A stretch of 52,530 nucleotides of DNA from Anaerotignum sp. (GCF_017483025.1 NZ_JAFUMA010000063.1:1-52530), one strand, 5' to 3'. Positions 1-7,993 are shown, numbered from the stretch's first letter. Notes: a model not told the origin generated them from the sequence alone. A program made the numbers and translations.

Positions 1-232
1 ATGATAGATTTGCCATCGTTCAATGGCTGTCATCATTATAAAGGAGGGGGCATAGTTAACTATAGTTTATCGAAGTCCGTTCGCCCCGCAACGCGTCCGT
101 TTTGCTTCGCAAAACTGTCTGTTGGAGTCCGCAGAATGCAAATTATATGTATTACCATAGAAACAAAAAAATTAATTCTAAATTTTATTGTAAATTTATC
201 ATCTCGTATTTTTATTAATTCAGAGCAATAAT
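1..232. other. Left flank of the insertion sequence, no gene recognised
   Basis: No recognisable protein is encoded here. A 76-codon open frame from position 1 to a stop at 229-231 has no familiar motif and may be chance. A 12-base perfect palindrome (ATAGTTAACTAT, 52-63) and a small hairpin (TTTTGC-TTC-GCAAAA near 110-124) are visible. If the insertion sequence had simply jumped into the subtilase gene on its right, this stretch should encode the missing N-terminal half of that protease. It does not. Confidence 0.4.
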
Positions 233-293
233 TGAACTATAGTCAAGAAAAAGGACACGGTTTTTAATGATTTTTTACTGGAACCAGAAAATA

Positions 294-1199
294 TCAGGCC
301 TGATTCCAGTAAAGATCTTCCATCTCATTTGGAGTTAAATATCCCAGTGAACCATGTGGACGCCTGGTGTTATAGAAACCCTCGATGTACTCGAAGACAG
401 ATTGATGGAGTTCAGTATAGGTTCTGAAGTTGTGACGGTTGGTTTCTTCTTTTTTCAGATATTTGAAGAAGGACTCGCATACAGCATTGTCAAAAGGATA
501 GCCTTTCTTAGAAAACGATTGCACAACATTAAGAGAATCTAATAACCTTCTGAATGCAAAGGCGGTATATTGAGATCCTCTGTCTGAATGGAACATAAGG
601 CCATATGGAGCTTTTCTTGCGGAATAAGCTTTTTTGAAAGTAGTGATCACTAAATCGACATCTGGCTTGTTTGAAATATGCCAGGAAATTACCTTTCTGG
701 AGAATAAATCTATAATTACGCAAAGATAATACCACTTATCACCGGCTTTGATATAAGTGAAGTCACTGACCCAGACAAGATTCGGAGCATTCTGAATGAA
801 TTCCTGATTTAAGTGGTTTGGACAAGCGCCGTTTTCATTTGAAGTGTTGTGTCGTTGTCTGGGTTTGTCTGTTGACATTGAGGGAAGCTGCATATTTTTC
901 ATCAGTCGGTACACTCGTCCGACACTGATGTGAATGCCATAATCACGTCTGAGGATATATGTAATCTTATAGGCGCCGAAACGTTTGTTATAATCAGCAT
1001 AAATGTGCAGAATCATAGACTTGATGTATTGATTTTCGCTGGTGCGGGGAGCTGGCTCTGAATGGTAGTGTTTGTAGTAAGTGCTTCTATTTACACCAAG
1101 GATTCTGCAGAGAGTCTTGATATTATGTTGAAATCTAAGTTGATGAACGGCTTTTAGTCTTTCTGAGAGTGTGGCGTGAAGATGGCAATCGCTTTTTTT
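294..1199 (-). CDS. IS3-family transposase OrfB (rve integrase core), expressed by frameshift
   Basis: This is the catalytic half of the IS transposase. The frame continues upstream of its first ATG (1016) without a stop to the A7 slip site at 1193-1199. That upstream part encodes the conserved HTH_21 segment (ERLKAVHQLRF, GVNRSTYYKH), which supports production by -1 frameshifting from orfA rather than independent initiation. The DDE triad is visible: Asp in WVSDFTYI, Asp in HSDRGSQYT and Glu in CESFFKYLK, followed by the typical ending YNTRRPHGSLGYLTP. Nothing in the frame is broken, so the element may still be active. The 5' limit given is the slip site, not a start codon. Confidence 0.87.
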   Translation of the reverse strand, partial: KKSDCHLHATLSERLKAVHQLRFQHNIKTLCRILGVNRSTYYKHYHSEPAPRTSENQYIKSMILHIYADYNKRFGAYKITYILRRDYGIHISVGRVYRLMKNMQLPSMSTDKPRQRHNTSNENGACPNHLNQEFIQNAPNLVWVSDFTYIKAGDKWYYLCVIIDLFSRKVISWHISNKPDVDLVITTFKKAYSARKAPYGLMFHSDRGSQYTAFAFRRLLDSLNVVQSFSKKGYPFDNAVCESFFKYLKKEETNRHNFRTYTELHQSVFEYIEGFYNTRRPHGSLGYLTPNEMEDLYWNQA

Positions 1200-1441
1200 A
1201 GGATCAGATTTTCTTCTTCTAGCTGTGCATTGCGGCGCTGAAGTTCTTTGATCTGTTTGGCGGTAAGAATTTCGCCGTCTTCTGTTTCAACAGTTGAATA
1301 CTGCTTAATCCAACGGGTAAGAGCAGTTTGAGAAATACCGTATTCTTTGACAATAGAAGACTGGGTTTTGCCATTTTGATAAAGTGAAACGAGGGATTTT
1401 TTGAAATCTTCATCGTATCGATTTCTGTGTTGATTGGACAT
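1154..1441 (-). CDS. IS3-family transposase OrfA (helix-turn-helix)
   Basis: This 95-residue protein is the DNA-binding half of the IS transposase. Its N-terminal two thirds form an HTH_Tnp_1-type domain (YDEDFKKSLVSLYQNGKT, then a GISQTALTRWIKQY recognition-helix region). A leucine-zipper-like coiled coil follows (IKELQRRNAQLEEENLILKK). The start has a strong Shine-Dalgarno, AGGAGG, seven bases upstream. Near its 3' end a run of seven A residues on the coding strand (1193-1199, read A AAA AAA G) is a typical -1 slippery site. Ribosomes that slip there would join this frame to orfB and make the full OrfAB transposase. Confidence 0.88.
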   Translation of the reverse strand: MSNQHRNRYDEDFKKSLVSLYQNGKTQSSIVKEYGISQTALTRWIKQYSTVETEDGEILTAKQIKELQRRNAQLEEENLILKKAIAIFTPHSQKD

Positions 1442-1509
1442 ATGGATACCTCCTTTTTGTGTATGATTTATTGTAACAACTATTTATAAAATGTGTCCAC
1501 TTTTTTAAT

Positions 1510-2365
1510 ATAGATCCAGGTTATGACGACTGGGCGGCAGAGGCGATTTATGCCGCCGTGGATGAATATGATTGTGATATCATCAATATGAGTTTTGGCG
1601 AGGGGATACCCTCTACAGTTTTTATGGAAGCAGTGGAGTATGCTTATGAAAAGGGTGTCATCATGGTGGCCGCTGTTGGGAATTATGGTTCCAAGACTGA
1701 ACTCTTTCCTGCGGCCTTTGACGAAGTGATCGGCGTAGGGGCCGTTGGAGCAGAGAAAGAATGGTGTGATTTTTCCCAGTATAATGAATCTGTTTTTATT
1801 ACTGCTCCCGGTGATTTGATGGTAACGGCTGAAAAAACAGCATCTGATGCATATGAAACAGACCGAGAAGGAACATCATTTTCTTCTCCCTGTGTTGCAG
1901 CGATTGCTGCGTTAGCCCTTCAGGTGGATAATACATTGACACCAACCGAGTTCAGGGATCTGCTGAAGGAAACGGCAGAGGATCTAGGGGATGCAGGATA
2001 TGATATTTATTATGGCCATGGTTTGGCGGATATAGAGGCTCTGCTGAAGGCTTTGGAGGTGTCTTTGGGATCCTGTTACAGCCAAAGAGAAGGCCTCTGA
2101 GACGGATGTATCCGGCTTCATAGAAGGGTTTCAGCCTATGGAAGGAAAAAGATTGATCATCGCAGGATATCAGACGGATGGGAGAATGCTTGCAGTAGCG
2201 ATTCCTGAAATTTATCAGGCAGATAAAATCGGGGTTCTGGACATCAGAGAAACTCTGGAAGAAGATTTCAGCGCTTTTTCCGAAGTCAGATTGTTTTGGC
2301 TGACGCTGGCCGCAGATTTCCCTGTGCCGGAGAAACTTTTTGAAGAAATTATTATGGAACAGTAA
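1510..2365 (+). pseudogene. Subtilase (S8 family serine peptidase), 5'-truncated and frameshifted
   Basis: The frame emerges from the right edge of the insertion sequence and encodes only the C-terminal part of an S8 protease. It has the strand around DIINMSFG, the oxyanion-hole region (VAAVGNYG) and the catalytic serine block (GTSFSSPCVAA). The catalytic Asp and His regions are missing. The frame ends at a TGA at 2098, but an adjacent frame (in phase with an ATG at 2138) continues seamlessly from about 2066 (DPVTAKEKASETDVSGF...) to 2365, so a one-base frameshift lies near 2055-2070. The two pieces together give a protease core plus a short beta-rich C-terminal extension. The gene cannot make an active protease. 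Confidence 0.85.
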
Positions 2366-2420
2366 ATAAATTCTTTGAGTGAAAGTAAGAGGTTAACAAC
2401 AGAATGCCTTGAAATATGAA

Positions 2421-2454
2421 AGGAGAATGGCGTATCATGCCATTCTCCTTTTTT
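2421..2454 (+). terminator. Rho-independent terminator after the subtilase remnant
   Basis: An 11-base-pair perfect stem (AGGAGAATGGC with GCCATTCTCCT) and a seven-base loop are followed by a T tract. It lies between the subtilase remnant and the convergent alkylsulfatase and points in the subtilase direction. Confidence 0.85.
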
Positions 2455-2483
2455 ACTTACTTCATTCAACAGGTGGTTATGAT

Positions 2484-4547
2484 TTATGGTTCTATTATGT
2501 TAAATGCGGAAAAACTTCCTGTGGACAATTCTGTCAGATTGGAAACAAACAGGTTTAATTTTTCTGCGTCACCCTTAATTTGAGCAGATTTCTGGAATGC
2601 TGCCATGTTTCCCTGCATGAAATAAAGCAGCGCATTCTTTTTCGTAGTGATTTCGATATCAGCATCATGGATAGATGTGTTTTCATATACCAGAACAACG
2701 CCATTTTTGATTTGTAACAAATATTGTTCTTTTGTATCTACAAGATTAAAACCAATCGTAAAATTCTGATCAGCCATGTTCTGTTTGTTCAATATAATAC
2801 TGATATAATCGAAGAGCATGGAAGCAGTCATTTCTTTCTGTACATCTCCGTTGGAAACAGCCTGTACAGCGAGTGCTGCAGAATTTCCGTTTCTCAATTC
2901 CAAAGCTGCAGTCAGGTAAGCATTACGCCAAGGCCCGGATTCAGACTGGTAACCAAGCTGTTCCAATGCATCAGCACACAAAAGGCGTGCAGCTTTATTT
3001 TCCGGATCAGCAAAAATAATCGTATTGGTAATTTCTGCTACCCATTGGTAATTACCGGCATCATAATCGGCTTTTGCCATACGCAGTACTGCATCAGTAT
3101 CTCCTAAATATTCTACCCATTTTTGTGCACTTTCGGAAGGGGTCAGTGGATTCAGATTTACAGGGTTGGCATCATACCATCCCATATACTTCTGGTAAAC
3201 TGCCTTGGAATTGTGGGCGACGGTACCATAATACTGTCGAGTATACCAGGTTTTAGCCAATTCCTTTGGAAGTTCGATCATGTTGGAAATTTCGTCAGAT
3301 GTATAACCTTGATTGATATAAGTAAGGGTCTGATCGTTGATAAATTTATACACAGCCGCAGTGTTGACCAGATACTCATTTACCACAGCATTTCCCCAAT
3401 GAGGCCAGTTGTGTGACTGGAAAGCAATCTCAGCCTGTTTACCATAGCGAGAAATGGTTTCTGTAATGTATTTCGCCCAAGCAGCGCCATCACGAACCTG
3501 TGCGCCGCGTAAGGTATAAAGGTTATGCAGGGTTCCGGTACAGTTTTCAGCCATCCAAAGAGCTTTGAACTGAGGGAACCAGGTATTCATTTCTGCAGGA
3601 GCCTCTGTTCCCGGAGTTAGTTGAAATTCCATTTCAATACCATCGATCACAAAGGTTTGTCCAGTCTGAGAAATCTCATAAGTTGGTGCAATGAAAGAAA
3701 TAGTACCTGTAGATTGACCCATACCGATACCCATAGCAACTTTCCCGTTCAATCCGGGTTCCAACAAAACGCCGTATTGGTAATTTGCACGACGGCTCAT
3801 AGCTTTTCCGGCATAAACATTTTCAGAAACAGCGTGTTCCATAAATCCTTCCGGTACGATGACAGGAACTTTTCCGCTTGCAAGCTGCTGTTCAATAGAC
3901 AGTTTTTCGTCAGCAACATTTTCTTCAGATAAAATACCTTTGATACCACCATAGTGGTCTACATGGGTATGAGAAATAATAACAGCTTTTACAGGACGCT
4001 GTCCCAGATTTTTTTCTACCAACTGCATGGCCGCTTGGGTACATTCTACGCTCATCAGCGGATCAAATACGATCCAGCCTGTTTCACCTTCGATCAGTGT
4101 CAGGTTCGCCATATCGTAACCACGTACCTGATAGATCTTATCTGTTACCTTAAATAAACCATAGGCATGATTATTACGGGTGTTTTCCCATAAGCTTGGG
4201 TTCACAGTATCAGGAGCGGATTTATAGTCTTCCAGAAAAGCATACGCTTTCTGGCTCCAGATAACATCTCCATTGGCATTTTTTAATTCTAATTCTTTGG
4301 GTGCATCGATCAGCCCGCGAGTAGCATTTTTATATTCACTGGTATCTTTAAAGTCCAAAATAGAATATAATGCGGAATTAGCTTCGATGGTATAACTGGA
4401 CGCCGGTTTGCTTTCAGAGGTCAATTCTAGCTCATCAATCAGGTTTGATCCAGTTTCACCTCTGACTACTTGACCGTGTCCCATAACAGGTAATATTAAG
4501 CCTGTAATAAGAAGGGGTGCTATTATTTTACGAACAGCTTTTTTCAT
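2484..4547 (-). CDS. Secreted alkyl/aryl-sulfatase, metallo-beta-lactamase fold
   Basis: This 687-residue protein belongs to the SdsA1/BDS1 alkylsulfatase family, zinc enzymes that cleave sulfate from alkyl sulfates such as dodecyl sulfate. A signal peptide covers about residues 1-29 (basic start, hydrophobic core ending near VMGHG), so it should act outside the membrane. The zinc motif HTHVDHYGG is at about 193-201. Further metal or active-site regions follow: EAPAEMN near 315-321, AENCTGTLHN near 333-342 and SHNWPHWG near 378-385. The family's dimerisation domain and an SCP2-like C-terminal domain occupy the rest, and the length is normal. The start is fixed by AAGGAGG upstream. It stands alone between degraded mobile genes, so its natural substrate is not indicated by context. 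Confidence 0.9.
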   Translation of the reverse strand: MKKAVRKIIAPLLITGLILPVMGHGQVVRGETGSNLIDELELTSESKPASSYTIEANSALYSILDFKDTSEYKNATRGLIDAPKELELKNANGDVIWSQKAYAFLEDYKSAPDTVNPSLWENTRNNHAYGLFKVTDKIYQVRGYDMANLTLIEGETGWIVFDPLMSVECTQAAMQLVEKNLGQRPVKAVIISHTHVDHYGGIKGILSEENVADEKLSIEQQLASGKVPVIVPEGFMEHAVSENVYAGKAMSRRANYQYGVLLEPGLNGKVAMGIGMGQSTGTISFIAPTYEISQTGQTFVIDGIEMEFQLTPGTEAPAEMNTWFPQFKALWMAENCTGTLHNLYTLRGAQVRDGAAWAKYITETISRYGKQAEIAFQSHNWPHWGNAVVNEYLVNTAAVYKFINDQTLTYINQGYTSDEISNMIELPKELAKTWYTRQYYGTVAHNSKAVYQKYMGWYDANPVNLNPLTPSESAQKWVEYLGDTDAVLRMAKADYDAGNYQWVAEITNTIIFADPENKAARLLCADALEQLGYQSESGPWRNAYLTAALELRNGNSAALAVQAVSNGDVQKEMTASMLFDYISIILNKQNMADQNFTIGFNLVDTKEQYLLQIKNGVVLVYENTSIHDADIEITTKKNALLYFMQGNMAAFQKSAQIKGDAEKLNLFVSNLTELSTGSFSAFNIIEP

Positions 4548-4776
4548 GTTATTCCTCCTTGCAGAGTATCTTAAGATATCACTTGATTTGATAATGGATT
4601 ATCCTGTTATCATATTATCATAAGAAAAAATAGCATTCAAGGAAATGACCGCGATAATGATCTGGATGGCTAAGTGAGAGTGGCTGATTTGGCAAATTCG
4701 TTCGGTTGCGTCTATAGAGGAAGAGAGATATAATATAGTTGTATGCAAAACCAGATCTCCAAAGGAGGTCTAGGAA

Positions 4777-6696
4777 ATGGATATTTTTAAAGTAAGAGAA
4801 GAAATGAGATATCGGTCGATTCGTGATATTCCTCTGAGGGTGACTTATTATGCCCGTGTCAGCAGTGAAAGAGATGAACAGTTGAATTCCCTGAACAACC
4901 AGCAGTTGTACTATGAGGAATATATCAAATCCAATCCACGCTGGGAATTTGTTGCCGGATATGTGGACGAAGGGATTACAGGTATCACAACAAAGAAAAG
5001 AGAAAATTTCCACCGAATGATTGAAGATGCCGTAGCAGGTAAATTCGATTATATCGTGACGAAGGAGATTTCTCGTTTTGCAAGAAATACATTGGATAGT
5101 ATTGGTTATACCAGAAAGTTGCTTGCAAATGGCGTTGCAGTTTTCTTCCAGAATGACAACATCAATACCCTGGATGAAGACAGTGAGTTCCGATTGACCA
5201 TCATGGCTGGTGTAGCCCAGGACGAAGTCAGAAAGCTATCCAGCCGTGTCAAGTTCGGGCATAAACAGGCAATCAAAAACGGTGTTGTGTTGGGAAATTC
5301 TCATTTTTATGGCTACGATAAAGAAAAAGGAAAATTGGTCATCAATGAAAACGAAGCTGAGATGATCCGCTATATTTTCGAAACCTATGCTACAGGGGAT
5401 TCTTCTACAAACAGGATCGAAGAAGAGCTCTATAAGATGGGCTATCGCAGCTATAAAGGCGGTAAAATCAACAGCAATGTGATCAAAAACATTATCCGCA
5501 ATCCGAAATATAAGGGATATTATTGCGGCAATAAAGTAAAAATCATCGATATGTTTACCAAAAAGCAGCACTTTTTACCGGAAGATGAGTGGGTCATGTA
5601 TAAGGACGAGGAGGGCGAAGTTGTTCCTGCAATCGTAAGCGAAGAATTGTGGGAAGCAGCCAACAGAGTCTATCGTGTGCGGAGTGACATGGTCAAAGGC
5701 AGAAAAAGTTCCTGTAAGAAGGAAAAACTGTTTACAGGGAAAATTATCTGTGCAGAGCATGGGGTGCCTTACTGGCTGAAAGCAAAAACAGACCGTTCTG
5801 GCAATGCAAATGGTACATGGCTTTGCAGCCACAGGATCAAAAATGGCATGACATCCTGTGATTCGATCCCTTTGAAGGATAACGAATTGTCGGAGATTCT
5901 CTCGGATGTTCTGAAAGAGATCACAGATGATTTTGATATAGTGGCAGAACGATATATCCAGCTCTATGAAGATGCTGCAGAAGCGGCAGACCATAGTGAA
6001 GAGATTGAAAAGTTGGAACAGGAACTGGAACAGATCAATCGTAAGAAAGACAAGCTTCTGGAATATAGCCTGGCTGGTCAGATCAAAGACAGGGAATATC
6101 TTCGCCGAAATGCATTATTGAATGAAGATGCAGATAAGATTGAAGACAGGATCGCAGAATTGAAAAGTCAGCAGACAAATACAGGATTGCAGCTGGAAGA
6201 GGTTTACCGCTTAAAAAAAGAGTTGAAGAATTATGATTGCATTGCCCCGGAAGACTTTACACAGGGCATCATCAATCTTCTGATTGATAAGATTTATGTA
6301 GAACCCATCGGTTCTTCGGAAGATTGCAGAATGCGTCTGAAAATCGTGCTGAACACCGGTGAACTACGCAGAAAAGTGTATGAAAGGGAAAAAATGGCGG
6401 AAAATCAAGGTCTGCGTTCGGGCCAACTGTTTTTGAACAAATATGGGGAACGTATTACCACCCGTGGTATCTCTGGGCAGCTGAAAAAACTGGCGGTGAA
6501 GTACGGAATCAATCCTGCGGTCGTGTATCCGCACTCGTTCCGTCACAGGTTTGCTAAGAGCTTCCTTGATCGTTGTAATGATATAGCGTTCTTGGCTGAT
6601 CTCATGGGGCATGAAAGCATCGAAACCACCCGTATTTACCTCAGAAAATCAGCCACCGAGCAACAAGAAATCGTTGATACAATCGTAGATTGGTAA
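4777..6696 (+). CDS. Large serine recombinase fused to the C-terminal half of a tyrosine recombinase
   Basis: Residues 1-~170 form a serine-recombinase catalytic domain: YYARVSSE with the nucleophile at about Ser29, then KEISRFARNTLD. A Recombinase domain follows (about 180-290), then a zinc-ribbon region (CAEHG ... CSHRIKNGMTSC, about 325-375), a long coiled coil (about 395-500) and a C-terminal segment to about 540. This is the normal plan of a TndX/TnpX-type large serine recombinase. From about residue 544 the protein instead becomes the end of a tyrosine recombinase: PHSFRHRFA (His586, Arg589), LMGHES (His612) and TTRIYLR (Tyr621). The first catalytic Arg and the Lys of that family are absent. 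The start has AAAGGAGGTC upstream. I infer that the serine part is functional and the tail is host-derived read-through from an insertion into a recombinase gene. Confidence 0.88.
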   Translation: MDIFKVREEMRYRSIRDIPLRVTYYARVSSERDEQLNSLNNQQLYYEEYIKSNPRWEFVAGYVDEGITGITTKKRENFHRMIEDAVAGKFDYIVTKEISRFARNTLDSIGYTRKLLANGVAVFFQNDNINTLDEDSEFRLTIMAGVAQDEVRKLSSRVKFGHKQAIKNGVVLGNSHFYGYDKEKGKLVINENEAEMIRYIFETYATGDSSTNRIEEELYKMGYRSYKGGKINSNVIKNIIRNPKYKGYYCGNKVKIIDMFTKKQHFLPEDEWVMYKDEEGEVVPAIVSEELWEAANRVYRVRSDMVKGRKSSCKKEKLFTGKIICAEHGVPYWLKAKTDRSGNANGTWLCSHRIKNGMTSCDSIPLKDNELSEILSDVLKEITDDFDIVAERYIQLYEDAAEAADHSEEIEKLEQELEQINRKKDKLLEYSLAGQIKDREYLRRNALLNEDADKIEDRIAELKSQQTNTGLQLEEVYRLKKELKNYDCIAPEDFTQGIINLLIDKIYVEPIGSSEDCRMRLKIVLNTGELRRKVYEREKMAENQGLRSGQLFLNKYGERITTRGISGQLKKLAVKYGINPAVVYPHSFRHRFAKSFLDRCNDIAFLADLMGHESIETTRIYLRKSATEQQEIVDTIVDW

Positions 6697-6700
6697 AGAA

Positions 6701-6736
6701 AAGGCATACACTTCGGATTGTTGAAGTGTATGCCTT
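6701..6736. terminator. Perfect inverted repeat between the recombinase and the hsdS remnant
   Basis: A 14-base-pair perfect stem (AAGGCATACACTTC with its complement) encloses an eight-base loop. It begins four bases after the recombinase stop and sits between two convergent genes. The flanking T/A tracts are short, so it is a plausible bidirectional terminator. It could also be a leftover recombination repeat of the hsdS locus. Confidence 0.6.
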
Positions 6737-6741
6737 GTGCT

Positions 6742-7005
6742 TTATAAATTACTGTAAATAGCGAAAGCAGTCTTTAGTTTTTCGACAATACGAATTTGTT
6801 CTGCCAATGGAGGTATTGCAATCAGAGTGTTTGAAATGTCTCGCATTACCCAGTTTTTATTGCCTACACCACGGGTATTTTCTTCTGCCTGTCGTTGCAC
6901 TAAAGGTGAATTTATCAGATGCATCAAATATTCATTGTACAGCAATTCTTGATTAAATTTCAGAAGCGCTACGCTTACAAACAAGCTATACTCATCCGTT
7001 GTAGT
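6742..7005 (-). pseudogene. hsdS: Type I restriction specificity subunit (HsdS), C-terminal fragment
   Basis: About 85 codons remain of an HsdS target-recognition half. They include the conserved end of a recognition domain and the start of a spacer helix (NTLIAIPPLAEQIRIVEKL). The frame is closed upstream by a TAA at 7006-7008 and has no start codon of its own with a ribosome site. HsdS gives type I restriction-modification enzymes their DNA specificity. No hsdM or hsdR is present in the window. The fragment is convergent with, and under 50 bases from, the tyrosine-recombinase tail of the upstream gene. That is the arrangement found in hsdS loci that invert between alternative recognition domains. 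Confidence 0.75.
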
Positions 7006-7049
7006 TTAACATCAGGGTTTTTAACATCAAATAATAAACCAATATTTTT

Positions 7050-7187
7050 CTATAACAGAATCAGAAAAACGTACACTGAGAGTGTGTTAAGCTTGGAAAT
7101 CTCAGCTTTTGCGTCATCAAAATTAACATGTGTATAAGTGTTCAATGTTACGCCAATGTCAGAATGACCCATTAATGTTCTTTGCTG
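7050..7187 (-). pseudogene. Tyrosine recombinase (phage/transposon integrase), C-terminal fragment
   Basis: Only the tail of an integrase remains: TLMGHSDIGVTLNTYTH, with the conserved Gly-His pair and the catalytic Tyr, then a helix (DDAKAEISKL). The HxxR motif and everything upstream are missing. The frame joins, within a few codons near 7175-7187, the AraC-like fragment that enters from the right in a different frame. This second integrase is unlike the tail at 6406-6693 (HESIETTRIYLR versus HSDIGVTLNTYTH), so two different tyrosine recombinases have left pieces here. Confidence 0.75.
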
Positions 7188-7443
7188 TACTCTGTTCTTT
7201 ATTACAATATGCCGCGTGAATGTCGTTATAAAATAGTTCAACTCCGGTAAATACTTGATATTGAGATATGGCACCAATACCCGTATTGCTTGTAATGTGG
7301 AATATTTTACACGATGTTTCTGTATCGCGTTGATGAGCTACATTCCCATACAAATGGATTCCGCGAAAAGAAGATTTATCATCATCAAAACTGCGTTCGC
7401 TCAGAATTTGAGATAAAAGCGTAACTGCGTTTTTATCACTCAT
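7159..7443 (-). pseudogene. AraC-family regulator, N-terminal fragment
   Basis: The open frame encodes about 85 residues resembling the N-terminal, non-DNA-binding part of clostridial AraC regulators (HITSNTGIG, SYQVFTGVELFYNDIH, CNKEQSTAKNI). It then falls out of frame where the integrase tail begins. The original start is intact: ATG at 7443 has AAGGAGGTGA seven bases upstream. The two C-terminal AraC helix-turn-helix motifs are missing, so no working regulator can be made. The family match is from memory of this N-terminal signature and is less secure than a helix-turn-helix match would be. Confidence 0.6.
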
Positions 7444-7786
7444 ACAATCACCTCCTTAAGGTGGTTAGTCAAAGTTAACAGATATTACTATACCATTTTT
7501 ATGCGTCTAAATCCAGAACATTTTGTTACTTTTCAAAAGAGAGAGTCGATAATCCTTGACTAATGGTAAGGAGAATGTAAATGCCATCATGGTAGATGGG
7601 TGATATTTTGTCTGTTAAACCTTTACCACCTTCGGTTAACCGCGGTGATATCTATTTTGCGGATTTATGCGATATTGAACCAACTGGCTTTGTGATTGAA
7701 AAGAGAATAACTGAATCCGATTTGCCGAGCACAACAGCTAGTATTCCTTTCTGAAATCGAACAGTACATAGTTTCACATTCTAAAA
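7444..7786 (+). other. Gene-poor stretch with a possible toxin-gene remnant
   Basis: No intact gene is seen in this 340-base stretch. On the plus strand, about 7600-7755, a short frame reads RGDIYFADL, which resembles the first strand of MazF/PemK toxins. It then runs into unrelated residues and a stop, and no ribosome site or antitoxin is present. It may be a remnant or chance. Confidence 0.25.
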
Positions 7787-7843
7787 CAAAAAATCCCACA
7801 GTCCACTCTCTGAAAAGAAGAGAGAAGACTGTGGGATTTTCAA
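7787..7843. terminator. Strong bidirectional terminator downstream of the PTS operon
   Basis: A 14-base-pair stem (AAAATCCCACAGTC with GACTGTGGGATTTT) and an additional inner CTCTC/GAGAG pairing are bordered by an A run on the left and a T run on the right. On the minus strand it ends transcripts coming from ptsI, about 150 bases after its stop codon. Confidence 0.8.
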
Positions 7844-7894
7844 TGCCGCACGCATGGAATGATTTTGGTTAATCACAAAGGGAATTCTCAGCTC

Positions 7895-7993
7895 ATATTA
7901 AATCGCAGCAGCCTGCTGAAGACGTTCATCGCCATAGCTGTTCAGCTCTTAGCATACAACCAGAACCTGTGATTTCAGTTTTTCCAGCTTAAC
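7895..7993 (-). other. Decayed coding-like sequence after ptsI
   Basis: Immediately after the ptsI stop the minus strand reads KLEKLKSQVLVVC, stop, ELNSYGDERLQQAAAI, stop, in one frame. The composition is protein-like, but two stops interrupt it and no start is visible. I do not recognise the family. It may be the broken next gene of the acquired PTS cluster. Confidence 0.3.

Larger units (their letters stand above)
233..1518 (-). mobile_element. IS3-family insertion sequence, about 1.29 kb
   Basis: Two overlapping minus-strand frames, a helix-turn-helix orfA and a DDE integrase orfB, define an IS3-family element. Taking TG/CA termini, the ends fall at about 233 and 1518. The two ends share TG, scattered matches and then an aligned GGACAC block (253-258 on the left, its complement 1493-1498 on the right), each block 20 bases in. 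The terminal repeats are therefore weak and the exact ends uncertain. I see no convincing short target duplication, and the flanks do not belong to one gene, so deletion or recombination probably followed insertion. Confidence 0.75.

Noticed and set aside
52..63. Perfect 12-base palindrome ATAGTTAACTAT as an operator or attachment core
   Set aside because: It is short and AT-rich with no adjacent gene it could serve; chance is likely.
2138..2365. A separate 75-residue gene
   Set aside because: The frame is open upstream of its ATG and continues the subtilase protein, so it is the frameshifted end of that gene.
7544..7760. An intact MazF/PemK toxin gene
   Set aside because: Only a nine-residue resemblance is present, with no complete domain, ribosome site or antitoxin; kept only as a low-confidence remnant.
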